Positions 8,681 to 19,387 are shown, counted from the stretch's first letter. The stretch is DNA of 64,000 nt from Streptomyces sp. ISL-43 (GCF_018614195.1 NZ_JAGGOT010000032.1:62001-126000); one strand, 5' to 3'. Program-made: numbers and translations. Notes: generated from the sequence alone by a model not told the origin.

Positions 8681-9820
8681 TCAGCGCCCGTTGAAGGCGT
8701 CCTTCAGGCGACTGAAGAGCCCCTGCTGGCCCGGCGCGAACTGGCCCGTCGGCCGCTCCTCGCCGCGCAGCTTCGCCAGCTGGCGCAGCAGGTCCTCCTG
8801 CTGGGCGTCCAGCTTGCTCGGGGTGGTGACCTCGACGTGGACGATGAGGTCGCCGCGCCCGCCGCCGCGCAGGTGCGTGACACCCCGGCCGTGCAGCGGG
8901 ATGGCCTGGCCGGACTGGGTGCCGGGCCGGATGTCGATCTCCTCCAGGCCGTCCAGCGTCTCCAGCGGGCACTTGGTGCCCAGGGACGCCGCGGTCATCG
9001 GGATGGTGACCGTGCAGTGCAGGTCGTCCCCGCGCCGCTGGAAGGTCGCGTGCGGCAGCTCGTGGATCTCCACGTACAGGTCGCCGGCGGGGCCGCCGCC
9101 GGGGCCGACCTCGCCCTCGCCCGCGAGCTGGATCCGGGTGCCGTTCTCGACACCGGCAGGGATCTTGACCGTGAGGCTGCGGCGGGAGCGGACCCGGCCG
9201 TCGCCCGCGCACTCGGGGCACGGGGTCGGGACCACGGTGCCGAAGCCCTGGCACTGCGGGCAGGGGCGCGAGGTCATGACCTGGCCCAGGAAGGACCGGG
9301 TGACCTGCGAGACCTCGCCGCGGCCGCGGCACATGTCACACGTCTGCGCCGAGGTGCCGGGGGCGGCGCCCTCTCCGGAGCAGGTGGTGCAGACGACGGC
9401 CGTGTCGACCTGGATGTCCTTGGTGGTGCCGAAGGCGGCCTCGTCCAGCTCCAGGTCGAGGCGGATCATGGCGTCCTGGCCGCGGCGGGTCCGCGAGCGC
9501 GGTCCGCGCTGCGAGGACTGGCCGAAGAAGGCGTCCATGATGTCGGAGAAGTTGCCGAAGCCACCGGCCCCGAATCCGCCCGCGCCGCCGCCTCCTCCGG
9601 AGGAGGACAGCGGGTCGCCGCCGAGGTCGAAGACCTGCTTCTTCTGCGGGTCCGAGAGCACCTCGTAGGCCGCGTTGATCTCCTTGAAGCGCTCCTGCGT
9701 CTTCGGGTCCGGATTCACGTCCGGGTGGAGTTCACGCGCGAGGCGGCGGAAGGCCTTCTTGATCTCGTCCTGCGATGCGTCGCGGCGCACGCCGAGAACG
9801 GCGTAGTAGTCCGTGGCCAC
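8681..9820 (-). CDS. dnaJ: Molecular chaperone DnaJ (DnaJ2)
   Basis: Hsp40 co-chaperone that stimulates DnaK ATPase and delivers unfolded clients. The 379-residue protein has an N-terminal J domain with HPD at residues 32-34 and a Gly-rich linker at about 73-90. Four CxxCxGxG zinc-finger repeats follow (CTTCSGEG, CDMCRGRG, CPQCQGFG, CPECAGDG), then the C-terminal substrate-binding domain. The GTG start directly abuts the hrcA stop (TAA), so translation is coupled. Being the copy linked to hrcA rather than to dnaK-grpE, it is the second Streptomyces DnaJ. Heat induction through HrcA/CIRCE is expected from the operator upstream of hrcA. Confidence 0.95.
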   Translation of the reverse strand: MATDYYAVLGVRRDASQDEIKKAFRRLARELHPDVNPDPKTQERFKEINAAYEVLSDPQKKQVFDLGGDPLSSSGGGGGAGGFGAGGFGNFSDIMDAFFGQSSQRGPRSRTRRGQDAMIRLDLELDEAAFGTTKDIQVDTAVVCTTCSGEGAAPGTSAQTCDMCRGRGEVSQVTRSFLGQVMTSRPCPQCQGFGTVVPTPCPECAGDGRVRSRRSLTVKIPAGVENGTRIQLAGEGEVGPGGGPAGDLYVEIHELPHATFQRRGDDLHCTVTIPMTAASLGTKCPLETLDGLEEIDIRPGTQSGQAIPLHGRGVTHLRGGGRGDLIVHVEVTTPSKLDAQQEDLLRQLAKLRGEERPTGQFAPGQQGLFSRLKDAFNGR

Positions 9821-10840
9821 TTACGACTCCGCCAGGATCTGTCCGACGTAACGTGCCACTGCGCGTACCGCTCCCATCGTTCCGGGGTAGTCCATGCGGG
9901 TCGGTCCGACCACGCCGAGTTTGGCGACTGCTTCGCCGCCCGAACCGTAGCCGACCGAGACGACGGACGTGGAGTTCAGTCCCTCGTAGGCGTTCTCATG
10001 CCCGATCTTTACGGCCATTCCCGACTCATTGGCCTCGCCCAGCAGCTTGAGGAGCACGACCTGCTCCTCCAGCGCTTCGAGCACCGGCCTGATCGTCAGG
10101 GGAAAATCGTGTCCGAAGCGGGTGAGGTTGGCGGTGCCGCCGATCATCAGCCGCTCCTCCGCCTCCTCCACCAGCGTTTCGAGGAGGGTCGCCAGGACGT
10201 CCTTGACCGTCGCCTGGTCGTCCCCGGAGTCGAAGGACTCCGGAAGGTCCTGCACCAGCGGCGGCACGTCGGTGAACCGGCGGCCGACGACGCGGCTGTT
10301 GAGACGGGCCCGCAGATCGGCCAGCGAGGATTCCGTGAAGGGGGCCTGGCAGTCGACGAGCCGCTGCTCGACCCGGCCGGTGTCCGTGATGAGGACGAGC
10401 ATGAGGCGGGCCGGGGCCAGCGAGAGCAGCTCCACGTGCCGGACGGTGGACCGGGTCAGGCTCGGGTACTGGACGACAGCGACCTGCCGGGTCAGCTGCG
10501 CGAGCAGCCGTACGGTCCGGCCGACGACGTCGTCGAGGTCGACGGCGCCGTCGAGGAAGTTCTGAATGGCCCGGCGCTCGGGCGTCGACAGCGGTTTGAC
10601 CCCCGCCAGCCTGTCGACGAAGAGGCGGTAGCCCTTGTCGGTGGGGATCCGGCCGGCGCTGGTGTGGGGCTGGGCGATGTAGCCCTCCTCCTCCAGCACG
10701 GCCATGTCGTTGCGCACGGTGGCGGGCGAGACGCCGAGCCGGTGCCGCTCCGTGAGCGCCTTGGAGCCGACCGGCTCCTCCGTCCCGACGTAGTCCTGGA
10801 CGATGGCGCGCAGCACTTCGAGTCTGCGTTCGCTGAGCAT
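9821..10840 (-). CDS. hrcA: Heat-inducible transcriptional repressor HrcA
   Basis: Repressor that binds CIRCE elements to control class I heat-shock genes; folding of HrcA depends on GroEL. The 339-residue protein starts MLSERRLEVLRAIVQDYV, the winged-helix DNA-binding region, with GVSPATVRNDMAVLEEEGYI as recognition part and HTSAGRIPTDKGYR next to it. The C-terminal GAF-like/dimerisation part follows. ATG 10840 has a GGAGG ribosome site 8 nt upstream. A CIRCE operator lies 43 bp upstream, so the hrcA-dnaJ pair is autoregulated. Confidence 0.95.
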   Translation of the reverse strand: MLSERRLEVLRAIVQDYVGTEEPVGSKALTERHRLGVSPATVRNDMAVLEEEGYIAQPHTSAGRIPTDKGYRLFVDRLAGVKPLSTPERRAIQNFLDGAVDLDDVVGRTVRLLAQLTRQVAVVQYPSLTRSTVRHVELLSLAPARLMLVLITDTGRVEQRLVDCQAPFTESSLADLRARLNSRVVGRRFTDVPPLVQDLPESFDSGDDQATVKDVLATLLETLVEEAEERLMIGGTANLTRFGHDFPLTIRPVLEALEEQVVLLKLLGEANESGMAVKIGHENAYEGLNSTSVVSVGYGSGGEAVAKLGVVGPTRMDYPGTMGAVRAVARYVGQILAES

Positions 10841-10882
10841 CGCGCACACCTCCATCGTTTCCGTCGTTCGCGGCTGGGACTG

Positions 10883-10909
10883 TTGGCACTCTGAGCGTTC
10901 GAGTGCCAG
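10883..10909. promoter_or_regulatory. CIRCE operator for HrcA
   Basis: TTGGCACTC, nine bases, then GAGTGCCAG matches the CIRCE consensus TTAGCACTC-N9-GAGTGCTAA with changes only at the outer bases. It lies 43 bp upstream of hrcA and about 70 bp upstream of the divergent MBL gene. Confidence 0.9.
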
Positions 10910-10981
10910 AGATCCCCCGGTCAGTGTACGGCGGGGTGGTGTACCCGTAGCAAGGGTGGCCCGCCAAGGTAGCGTCGCGGC

Positions 10982-11710
10982 ATGGACGTGCGTTGGGAAG
11001 AGGCGGGCTGGGAACGGCTCACCGATCGGGCCGGCCGGCGGCGGCTGCCGGTGTGGGATTGCACGGTGGGACTGGTGGTGGGCGATGATTCGGCCCTCCT
11101 GATCGACCCCGGTTCCTCCGTCCGGGAAGGCGCCCTGGTGCGGGCCGAGGCGGAGCGACTGGCGGGCCGGCGCGTGACTCATATCGCATTCACACACGGA
11201 CATTTCGACCACGTGCTGGGCGGTGCGGTGTTCGCGGGGGCGGAGGTCTACGGTCCCGTCGGCCTGGACACCCTGCTCTCCGTCAGCCATGACGACCTGC
11301 GGGCCGACGCGGTCCGGCACGGCCTGGCACCGGCCGAGGCCGCCGAGGCGGTGGACCTGCTGGTGGTCCCCCGGCACCTGGTGTCGGGCGAGTGGACGCT
11401 CGACCTGGGTGGCGTGCAGGTGCTGCTGGCCAACGTGGGGCCCGGGCACACCCGGCACGATCTGGCCGCCTTCGTCCCGGGCGGCGGTCGGGAGGTCGTC
11501 TTCTGCGGCGACCTCGTCGAGGAGTCGGGTGAGCCCCAGGCCGGCCCCGACGCCGTACCCCGCCAGTGGCCGGCGGCGCTGGACCGGCTGCTCTCCCTGG
11601 GCGGCGACGACGCGCTGTACGTGCCGGGTCACGGAGCGGTGGTCGACGCCGCCTTCGTCCGTGAGCAACGCGCCACACTGGCGGCCCGTTTCGGCGTGTC
11701 GGACGCCTGA
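10982..11710 (+). CDS. MBL-fold metallo-hydrolase
   Basis: Metallo-beta-lactamase-fold hydrolase of unknown substrate. The 242-residue protein has the metal motif THGHFDHVLGG at residues 71-81 (His72, His74, Asp76, His77 as ligands), and further ligands are suggested by GPGHTRHD, FCGDLVEESG and YVPGHGAVV. It is divergent from hrcA across a 141-bp spacer that holds CIRCE, and ends 28 bp before the DUF3097 gene, so the two may be cotranscribed. The fold is certain; glyoxalase-II-like or other esterase activities are possible. No secretion signal is seen. Confidence 0.85.
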   Translation: MDVRWEEAGWERLTDRAGRRRLPVWDCTVGLVVGDDSALLIDPGSSVREGALVRAEAERLAGRRVTHIAFTHGHFDHVLGGAVFAGAEVYGPVGLDTLLSVSHDDLRADAVRHGLAPAEAAEAVDLLVVPRHLVSGEWTLDLGGVQVLLANVGPGHTRHDLAAFVPGGGREVVFCGDLVEESGEPQAGPDAVPRQWPAALDRLLSLGGDDALYVPGHGAVVDAAFVREQRATLAARFGVSDA

Positions 11711-11738
11711 ACGCGCCCGCTCTCCTACCCTCGGCCGG

Positions 11739-12539
11739 ATGCGTGAGTACTCCCCCGACCTGACACCCCAGTGGAAGCGCGCCAAGCCCGTTCCGGAGGT
11801 GCCGGCCGACCCCGACCTGGTGGTCGAGGTGGCGGGTACGGACTTCTGCGGCGCGGTGGTGGGGTGCGAGGCGGGCACCGTCACCCTGGAGGACCGCTTC
11901 GGCAAGCGGCGGGTCTTCCCGCTGGAGCCCCGCGGGTTCCTCCTGGACGGCGCGGTGGTGACGCTGACCCGCCCGGTCCGCGCCCCTTCGGCCCCGGTGC
12001 GCACCGCGTCCGGCTCCGTGGCCGTGCCCGGCGCGCGGGCGCGGGTGGCCCGGGCCGGCCGGATCTACGTGGAGGGCCGCCACGACGCCGAGCTCGTGGA
12101 ACGGGTCTGGGGCGACGACCTGCGGATCGAGGGCGTGGTGGTCGAGTACCTGGAGGGCATCGACGACCTCCCGTCGGTGGTCGCCGACTTCGCCCCGGGC
12201 CCGGACGCCCGCCTGGGCGTCCTCGTGGACCACCTGGTGCCGGGCTCGAAGGAATCCCGCATCGCCGCGTCGGTGACCTCCCCGCACGTCCTGATCGTGG
12301 GCCACCCGTACGTGGACGTCTGGCAGGCGGTGAAACCGTCCGCGCTGGGCATCGCGGCATGGCCGGTGATCCCGCGCGGCCAGGACTGGAAGACGGGCAT
12401 CTGCCGGGCGCTGGGCTGGCCGGAGAACACGGGCGCCGCCTGGCGGCACATCCTGTCCCGCGTGACCTCTTACAAGGACCTGGAGCCCACCCTGTTGGGC
12501 GCGGTGGAGCACCTCATCGACCACGTCACGGCGCCGTAG
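11739..12539 (+). CDS. DUF3097 family protein
   Basis: Conserved actinobacterial protein of unknown function with 266 residues, matching the DUF3097 family by its blocks RIYVEGRHDAELVERVWG and GVLVDHLVPGSKESRIA. These resemble a TOPRIM-like fold (acidic residues in EGRHD and in VDHL), which would suggest nucleic-acid or phosphoryl chemistry; that is inference. The ATG at 11739 gives MREYSPDLTPQWKRAKP. The longer upstream open frame is the MBL gene read out of frame. It follows the MBL hydrolase by 28 bp on the same strand. Confidence 0.85.
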   Translation: MREYSPDLTPQWKRAKPVPEVPADPDLVVEVAGTDFCGAVVGCEAGTVTLEDRFGKRRVFPLEPRGFLLDGAVVTLTRPVRAPSAPVRTASGSVAVPGARARVARAGRIYVEGRHDAELVERVWGDDLRIEGVVVEYLEGIDDLPSVVADFAPGPDARLGVLVDHLVPGSKESRIAASVTSPHVLIVGHPYVDVWQAVKPSALGIAAWPVIPRGQDWKTGICRALGWPENTGAAWRHILSRVTSYKDLEPTLLGAVEHLIDHVTAP

Positions 12540-12645
12540 CACGCGGGGAAAAGGCTGTCGGTCACGATTGCGGCGAAACCCCTCGCAGCCAGACGGCCGT
12601 TCATATGATGTGCCTCCTTTGAGTGACTTTCAGGTGGGGGCACCG

Positions 12646-13185
12646 ATGCACGGCAGCGACGGCAGCGACGGCAACAGCAGCGACAGCGACGGCCCGAGAG
12701 GCCGCATACGTCCCGGGGACCGGATCCGGCGGGCGCTGGTCGCCCTCCTGGTGGCGGGCGCGGCCGTCGCCTGCGCTCCGGCCGCGAGCGAGGGCCCCGC
12801 GGTGTCCGCGCCGCCGTCCCTCACCTCGGCGGCCCCGACGACGGCCTCGCCGACACCGACTCCGACTCCGTCCCCACCGCCCTCGGCCACCCCCTCGCCG
12901 GTCCCGGCCCCGGCGGCCACCACCGCCCCCGCCTCCGGCACCGACCGGAAGGCGCCCGTCGCCCCCACGACCCGGGCGGCCGCCAAGCCCACACCGAAAC
13001 CCACGACCAAGGCCCCGGAACCGCCGCCCGCGGCCGCGGACTGCGAGATCGTCTCGAACGCGGGGAACTGCTACAACGCGGGCCAGTTCTGCCGCAAGGC
13101 CGACATCGGCCGCTCCACGCACGCCGGGAACGGCCGGATGATCTACTGCCGCCAGGACGGCAGCCAGGCCCGCTGGGGCTACTAG
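12646..13185 (+). CDS. Putative lipoprotein with Pro/Thr-rich linker and Cys-rich C-terminal domain
   Basis: Predicted exported lipoprotein with 179 residues. After a Ser/Asp/Gly-rich N-terminus comes a basic region, then ALVALLVAGAAVAC, a hydrophobic stretch ending in a lipobox-like Cys. Residues of about 50-130 are a Pro/Thr/Ala linker. The last 45 residues hold four cysteines (CEIVSN, NCYN, FCRK, YCRQDG) and end in RWGY, a small domain seen in many Streptomyces secreted proteins of unknown function. ATG 12646 follows GGTGGGGG at suitable spacing; an upstream ATG at 12568 has no obvious ribosome site. It converges on hemW. The function is not known. Confidence 0.72.
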   Translation: MHGSDGSDGNSSDSDGPRGRIRPGDRIRRALVALLVAGAAVACAPAASEGPAVSAPPSLTSAAPTTASPTPTPTPSPPPSATPSPVPAPAATTAPASGTDRKAPVAPTTRAAAKPTPKPTTKAPEPPPAAADCEIVSNAGNCYNAGQFCRKADIGRSTHAGNGRMIYCRQDGSQARWGY

Positions 13186-13211
13186 CGGCGACCGGCGGGG
13201 CCAGGTCCTGT

Positions 13212-13227
13212 CCGGGCGATCGCCCGG
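13212..13227. terminator. Palindrome between convergent lipoprotein and hemW genes
   Basis: CCGGGCGATCGCCCGG is a perfect 16-base palindrome in the 43-bp gap between two convergent genes. It may act as a short bidirectional terminator, though the stem is small. Confidence 0.4.
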
Positions 13228-13228
13228 C

Positions 13229-14461
13229 CTAGTCCACCAGGTCGCGGACCACCGCGTCGGCCAGGAGGCGGCCGCGCAGCGTCAGTACGGCGCGGCCCGC
13301 CTCGTACGGGCCCTGCTCCAGGAGGCCGTCCGCCAACGCCCGCCCGGCGGCGGCAAGGCCGGCGGGGGCGAGCAGCGACAGCGGGCAGCCGTCCACCAGC
13401 CGCACCTCCAGCAGGATCCGCTCCACCCGCCGGTCCTCCGCGGACAGGAGCTCGCGCCCCGCGCCCGGTGAGCGCCCCTCCGCCAGCGCGGCCGCGTAGG
13501 CGCCCGGGTGCTTCACGTTCCACCACCGCACCCCGCTCACGTGCGAGTGGGCACCGGGCCCCGCGCCCCACCAGTCGGCCCCGCGCCAGTACAGCTCGTT
13601 GTGCAGGCACCGCCCGGCCTCGGACGTGGCCCAGTTCGACACCTCGTACCAGGAGTAGCCGGCCTCGGCCATCACGGAGTCCGCGATCAGGTACCGGTCC
13701 GCGTGCACGTCGTCGTCCGTCATCGGGACCTCGCCCCGGCGGATCCGCCGCGCGAGCTGCGTGCCTTCCTCCACGATCAGCGCGTAGGCGCTGATGTGGT
13801 CCGGTCCGGCCCCCAGCGCCGCCGACAGCGACGCCCGCCAGTCCTCGTCCGACTCGCCCGGCGTCCCGTAGATCAGGTCCAGGTTCACGTGCTCGAAGCC
13901 CGCCGCCCGCGCCTCCGCGACGCACGCCTCGGGCCGCCCGGGGGTGTGGGTGCGGTCCAGCACCTTCAGGACGTGCTGCTTCGCGCTCTGCATGCCGAAG
14001 GAGACCCGGTTGAATCCGCCCGCGCGCAGCTCCGCCAGGTACCGCGGGTCCACCGACTCCGGATTGGCCTCGGTGGTGATCTCCGCGTCCTCGGCCAGCC
14101 CGAACTCGTCGCGGATCGCCGCGAGCATCCGTACGAGGTCCCCCGCGGGCAGCAGCGTCGGCGTGCCGCCGCCCACGAACACCGTCCGCACGGCCCTCGG
14201 GTCGTCCCCGAGGACCTTGCGGGCCAGCCTGACCTCGTCGATCAGCGTGTCGGCGTAGTTCTCCCGGGAGGCGAGCACGCCGCCGGTACCCCGCAGTTCG
14301 GTGGCCGTGTAGGTGTTGAAGTCGCAGTACCCGCAGCGCGTGGCGCAGTACGGGACGTGCAGGTAGAACCCGAGCGGCCGTTCCCCGGCTCCCACCAGGG
14401 CGTGCGACGGCAGCGAGCCGTCTTCGGGCATGGGTTCACCGTCGGGCAGTGCGGAAGGCAT
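13229..14461 (-). CDS. hemW: Radical SAM protein HemW (coproporphyrinogen III oxidase-like)
   Basis: Radical-SAM protein of the HemN/HemW group; HemW-type members are heme chaperones rather than oxidases. The 410-residue protein has the iron-sulfur motif CATRCGYCDF near residue 36, followed by VFVGGGTPTLL and ITTEANPESVD, then NRVSFGMQS, all standard family blocks, and the HemN C-terminal domain. The ATG at 14461 gives MPSALPDGEP; the longer open frame upstream includes the spacer palindrome and is not conserved-looking. It lies downstream of the acyl-CoA ligase gene, but strong hairpins separate them. HemW rather than HemN is inferred from length and the early CxxxCxxC motif. Confidence 0.9.
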   Translation of the reverse strand: MPSALPDGEPMPEDGSLPSHALVGAGERPLGFYLHVPYCATRCGYCDFNTYTATELRGTGGVLASRENYADTLIDEVRLARKVLGDDPRAVRTVFVGGGTPTLLPAGDLVRMLAAIRDEFGLAEDAEITTEANPESVDPRYLAELRAGGFNRVSFGMQSAKQHVLKVLDRTHTPGRPEACVAEARAAGFEHVNLDLIYGTPGESDEDWRASLSAALGAGPDHISAYALIVEEGTQLARRIRRGEVPMTDDDVHADRYLIADSVMAEAGYSWYEVSNWATSEAGRCLHNELYWRGADWWGAGPGAHSHVSGVRWWNVKHPGAYAAALAEGRSPGAGRELLSAEDRRVERILLEVRLVDGCPLSLLAPAGLAAAGRALADGLLEQGPYEAGRAVLTLRGRLLADAVVRDLVD

Positions 14462-14506
14462 ACCCCCATTGTCCCGCACCCCCGACCCCACCGTCCCCGG
14501 CCACGG

Positions 14507-14553
14507 CCGGCGGGCCTGCCCGGGACGGGGCCCGTCCCGGGCAGGCCCGCCGG
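14507..14553. terminator. Perfect 23-bp inverted repeat between the acyl-CoA ligase and hemW genes
   Basis: The arms 14507-14529 and 14531-14553 are perfectly complementary around a single base. It sits 46 bp upstream of hemW and about 150 bp past the acyl-CoA ligase stop. Long GC hairpins without U tracts are typical Streptomyces terminators. Confidence 0.6.
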
Positions 14554-14597
14554 ACGGGCCGACTGCGCGGGCCGGGGCAGGCCGGTCCCGGACCGCT

Positions 14598-14646
14598 CCC
14601 GCGGGTCCGTGCACGGCGGCCGAAGGCAGCCGGCGGGACCCGCGGG
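14598..14646 (-). terminator. Hairpin after the acyl-CoA ligase gene
   Basis: CCCGCGGGTCC at 14598-14608 pairs with GGACCCGCGGG at 14636-14646, with a 27-base loop that can fold further. It begins 56 nt past the ligase stop. Confidence 0.45.
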
Positions 14647-14701
14647 CGCCGGGGTTCGCGGGGCGGTCCGCCGCCCCGCCCGGCCCAGCTCGCCGCAGGG
14701 G

Positions 14702-16594
<1,893 letters not shown>

Positions 16595-16914
16595 GGACAT
16601 CCTCCGGACCACGCGGCAGGGCCTGTTCTTCACAGGGGCGGACTGACTGGGTGGTGGGTCAGGGTGGGTGGCTGAGTCAGGTGCTTGTAACTGGCGAGTA
16701 ACCAACGAGCAGTGATCAGACTAGGGGCCCTCCGCCTGGCGCGTAAGAGGCCTTGGGGCGCCGATTCATAACGAAGCGGACCGCGCCCTCCGCGACGCGC
16801 CGACGCCGACGCCCGCACCCACGCCCACGCCCGCACCCGCACCCGCACGCCGCACGCCGCAAACGGAGCAGGCCCCCGCGCCGGAGCACGGAGGCCTGCC
16901 TCACAAGCGGGGGG
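16595..16914. other. 320-bp spacer between lepA and the acyl-CoA ligase gene, with short-period repeats
   Basis: No convincing gene is seen. Bases 16800-16860 are low-complexity hexamer-like repeats of CCCGCA and CCCACG type. The lepA terminator hairpin occupies the right part. The rest should hold the promoter of the ligase gene, which I cannot locate with confidence. Confidence 0.6.
16868..16899 (-). terminator. Terminator hairpin after lepA
   Basis: GCAGGCCCCCG at 16868-16878 pairs with CGGAGGCCTGC at 16889-16899, an 11-bp stem with one G-U pair, starting 15 nt past the lepA stop. Confidence 0.65.
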
Positions 16915-18780
16915 CTACTTCTTCTTGCCGCCGGACTCGTCGCTGGAGAGGACGGCGATGAAGGCCTCCTGCGGGACCTCCACGGAGCCGACCATCTTCA
17001 TGCGCTTCTTGCCTTCCTTCTGCTTCTCCAGCAGCTTCCGCTTACGGGAGATGTCACCGCCGTAGCACTTGGCGAGGACGTCCTTGCGGATGGCGCGGAT
17101 GGTCTCGCGGGCGATGACACGGGAGCCGACGGCCGCCTGGATCGGGATCTCGAAGGCCTGCCGCGGGATGAGCTCGCGCAGCTTGGCGACGAGGCGCACA
17201 CCGTAGGCGTAGGCGGCGTCCTTGTGCGTGACGGCGGAGAAGGCGTCGACCTTGTCGCCGTGCAGCAGGATGTCGACCTTGACCAGGCCGGAGGCCTGCT
17301 CGCCGGTGGGCTCGTAGTCGAGGGAGGCGTAACCGCGCGTCTTGGACTTCAGCTGGTCGAAGAAGTCGAAGACGATCTCGGCGAGCGGGAGGGTGTAGCG
17401 GATCTCGACCCGGTCCTCGGAGAGGTAGTCCATCCCGAGGAGGGTGCCGCGGCGCTGCTGGCAGAGCTCCATGATCGCGCCGATGAACTCGGAAGGCGCG
17501 AGCAGGGTGGCCCGTACGACCGGCTCGAACACGTCCGAGATCTTGCCCTCGGGGAACTCGCTCGGGTTGGTGACGGTGACTTCCTTGCCGTCCTCCAGGA
17601 CGACCCGGTAGACCACGTTGGGCGCGGTGGCGATCAGGTCGAGGCCGAACTCGCGCTCCAGGCGCTCGCGGACCACGTCCAGGTGGAGCAGGCCGAGGAA
17701 GCCGACGCGGAAGCCGAAGCCCAGCGCGGCCGAGGTCTCCGGCTCGTAGACGAGCGCGGCGTCGTTGAGCTGGAGCTTGTCCAGGGCCTCGCGCAGGTCC
17801 GGGTAGTCCGAGCCGTCGAGCGGGTACAGGCCCGAGAAGACCATCGGACGCGGGTCCTTGTAGCCGCCGAGGGCCTCGGTCGCGCCGTTGTGCAGGCTGG
17901 TGATGGTGTCACCGACCTTGGACTGACGGACGTCCTTCACGCCGGTGATGATGTAGCCCACCTCGCCGACGCCGATGCCGTCGGCCGGGGTCATCTCCGG
18001 AGAGGAGACGCCGATCTCCAGCAGCTCGTGCGTGGCGCCGGTGGACATCATCCGGATGCGCTCGCGCTTGTTGAGCTGGCCGTCGACGACACGGACGTAG
18101 GTCACGACACCGCGGTACGAGTCGTAGACCGAGTCGAAGATCATCGCGCGGGCCGGGGCGTCCTTGGGACCGACCGGGGCCGGGACCGTGGCGACGATCT
18201 TGTCGAGCAGTACGTCCACACCGAGACCGGTCTTCGCCGAGACGCGCAGGACGTCCTCGGGCTGGCAGCCGACCAGGTTCGCGAGCTCCTCGGCGAACTT
18301 CTCCGGCTGGGCGGCCGGCAGGTCGATCTTGTTCAGGACCGGGACGATCGCCAGGTCCTTCTCCATCGCCAGGTACAGGTTGGCGAGGGTCTGCGCCTCG
18401 ATGCCCTGGGCGGCGTCCACCAGGAGGACCGTGCCCTCGCACGCGGCGAGGGAGCGCGAGACCTCGTAGGTGAAGTCGACGTGCCCGGGGGTGTCGATCA
18501 TGTTGAGGATGTGGGTCTTGCCCTCGTCCTCGCCCGTGTTCGGCGCCCAGGGCAGTCGGACCGCCTGGGACTTGATCGTGATGCCGCGCTCACGCTCGAT
18601 GTCCATGCGGTCGAGGTACTGGGCGCGCATCTGCCGCGAGTCCACCACGCCGGTGAGCTGGAGCATCCGGTCGGCGAGGGTCGACTTGCCGTGGTCGATG
18701 TGCGCGATGATGCAGAAATTGCGGATCAGCGCCGGGTCGGTACGGCTCGGCTCGGGCACGTGGCTGGGGATCGCGGGCAC
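16915..18780 (-). CDS. lepA: Elongation factor 4 (LepA)
   Basis: Ribosomal GTPase that back-translocates or remodels stalled ribosomes. The 621-residue protein has G1 AHIDHGKST at residues 26-34, G2/G3 regions RGITIKSQAV and DTPGHVDF, and NKIDLP for guanine recognition, then the EF-G-like domains and the LepA-specific C-terminal domain ending KRMKMVGSVEVPQEAF. GTG 18780 was chosen: AGGA lies about 7 nt upstream and the conserved sequence begins soon after; the longer frame reaching 18870 runs into the divergent promoter region. It is divergent from rpsT, the common actinobacterial arrangement. Confidence 0.95.
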   Translation of the reverse strand: MPAIPSHVPEPSRTDPALIRNFCIIAHIDHGKSTLADRMLQLTGVVDSRQMRAQYLDRMDIERERGITIKSQAVRLPWAPNTGEDEGKTHILNMIDTPGHVDFTYEVSRSLAACEGTVLLVDAAQGIEAQTLANLYLAMEKDLAIVPVLNKIDLPAAQPEKFAEELANLVGCQPEDVLRVSAKTGLGVDVLLDKIVATVPAPVGPKDAPARAMIFDSVYDSYRGVVTYVRVVDGQLNKRERIRMMSTGATHELLEIGVSSPEMTPADGIGVGEVGYIITGVKDVRQSKVGDTITSLHNGATEALGGYKDPRPMVFSGLYPLDGSDYPDLREALDKLQLNDAALVYEPETSAALGFGFRVGFLGLLHLDVVRERLEREFGLDLIATAPNVVYRVVLEDGKEVTVTNPSEFPEGKISDVFEPVVRATLLAPSEFIGAIMELCQQRRGTLLGMDYLSEDRVEIRYTLPLAEIVFDFFDQLKSKTRGYASLDYEPTGEQASGLVKVDILLHGDKVDAFSAVTHKDAAYAYGVRLVAKLRELIPRQAFEIPIQAAVGSRVIARETIRAIRKDVLAKCYGGDISRKRKLLEKQKEGKKRMKMVGSVEVPQEAFIAVLSSDESGGKKK

Positions 18781-18891
18781 GCAGTGTCCTGATTCTCGGG
18801 TCGCAGTCGGAACGAAGTGGGCTTCGGTCTGCGCGAAGTCGGATCTGTACGCAGGCTCCCATGGTCCCATGGAAGCGAGAGTGCGCTCGGT

Positions 18892-18921
18892 TTGGGCCGG
18901 TGGGAGCGTGGCTGGTACCCT
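18892..18921 (+). promoter_or_regulatory. Candidate promoter for rpsT
   Basis: TTGGGC at 18892-18897 and TACCCT at 18916-18921 are separated by 18 bp, close to the Streptomyces vegetative pattern TTGACN/TAGRRT. It is about 80 bp upstream of rpsT. Motif match only. Confidence 0.35.
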
Positions 18922-19003
18922 GAGCAGCTGTGTCTCGTGTGCCCTCTAAGCTTTCGGGACACAAATCCGAAGATCAAATCTCTGAACCTGCAAAGGCTCT
19001 TTC

Positions 19004-19270
19004 GTGGCGAACATCAAGTCCCAGATCAAGCGGAACAAGACGAACGAGAAGGCGCGCCTGCGCAACAAGGCCGTCAAGTCTTCGCTCAAGACCGCGATCC
19101 GCAAGGCCCGTGAGGCCGTCGTCGCCGGTGACGTCGAGAAGGCCACCGTGGCTTCCCGCGCCGCCGCTCGTGCGCTCGACAAGGCCGTCTCGAAGGGTGT
19201 CATCCACAAGAACGCCGCCGCCAACAAGAAGTCGGCGCTGGCCACCAAGGTTGCCTCCCTTCAGGGCTGA
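19004..19270 (+). CDS. rpsT: Small ribosomal subunit protein S20
   Basis: Primary 16S rRNA-binding protein of the 30S subunit. The 88-residue, Lys/Arg/Ala-rich sequence starts MANIKSQIKRNKTNEKARLRNKAVKS and ends HKNAAANKKSALATKVASLQG, a full-length S20 match. Start is GTG with AAAGG about 7 nt upstream. It is transcribed divergently from lepA and monocistronic, with a strong terminator about 120 bp past its stop. Confidence 0.97.
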   Translation: MANIKSQIKRNKTNEKARLRNKAVKSSLKTAIRKAREAVVAGDVEKATVASRAAARALDKAVSKGVIHKNAAANKKSALATKVASLQG

Positions 19271-19387
19271 GCTCCTGATGTGATCGCCGGGTAGGGATCC
19301 AGCGGGCCCTCTCTCCCGCTCCCGACCGGCACCCCGCGCCGCACACGAAGCGTTCGCCACGCGGGTGCGGTGCAACCAAGCAGTAAC

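Noticed and set aside
16800..16860. Hexamer-like repeats read as a possible CRISPR or coding region
   Set aside because: Units are only about 6 bp with no spacers and no neighbouring cas genes; this is low-complexity GC sequence.
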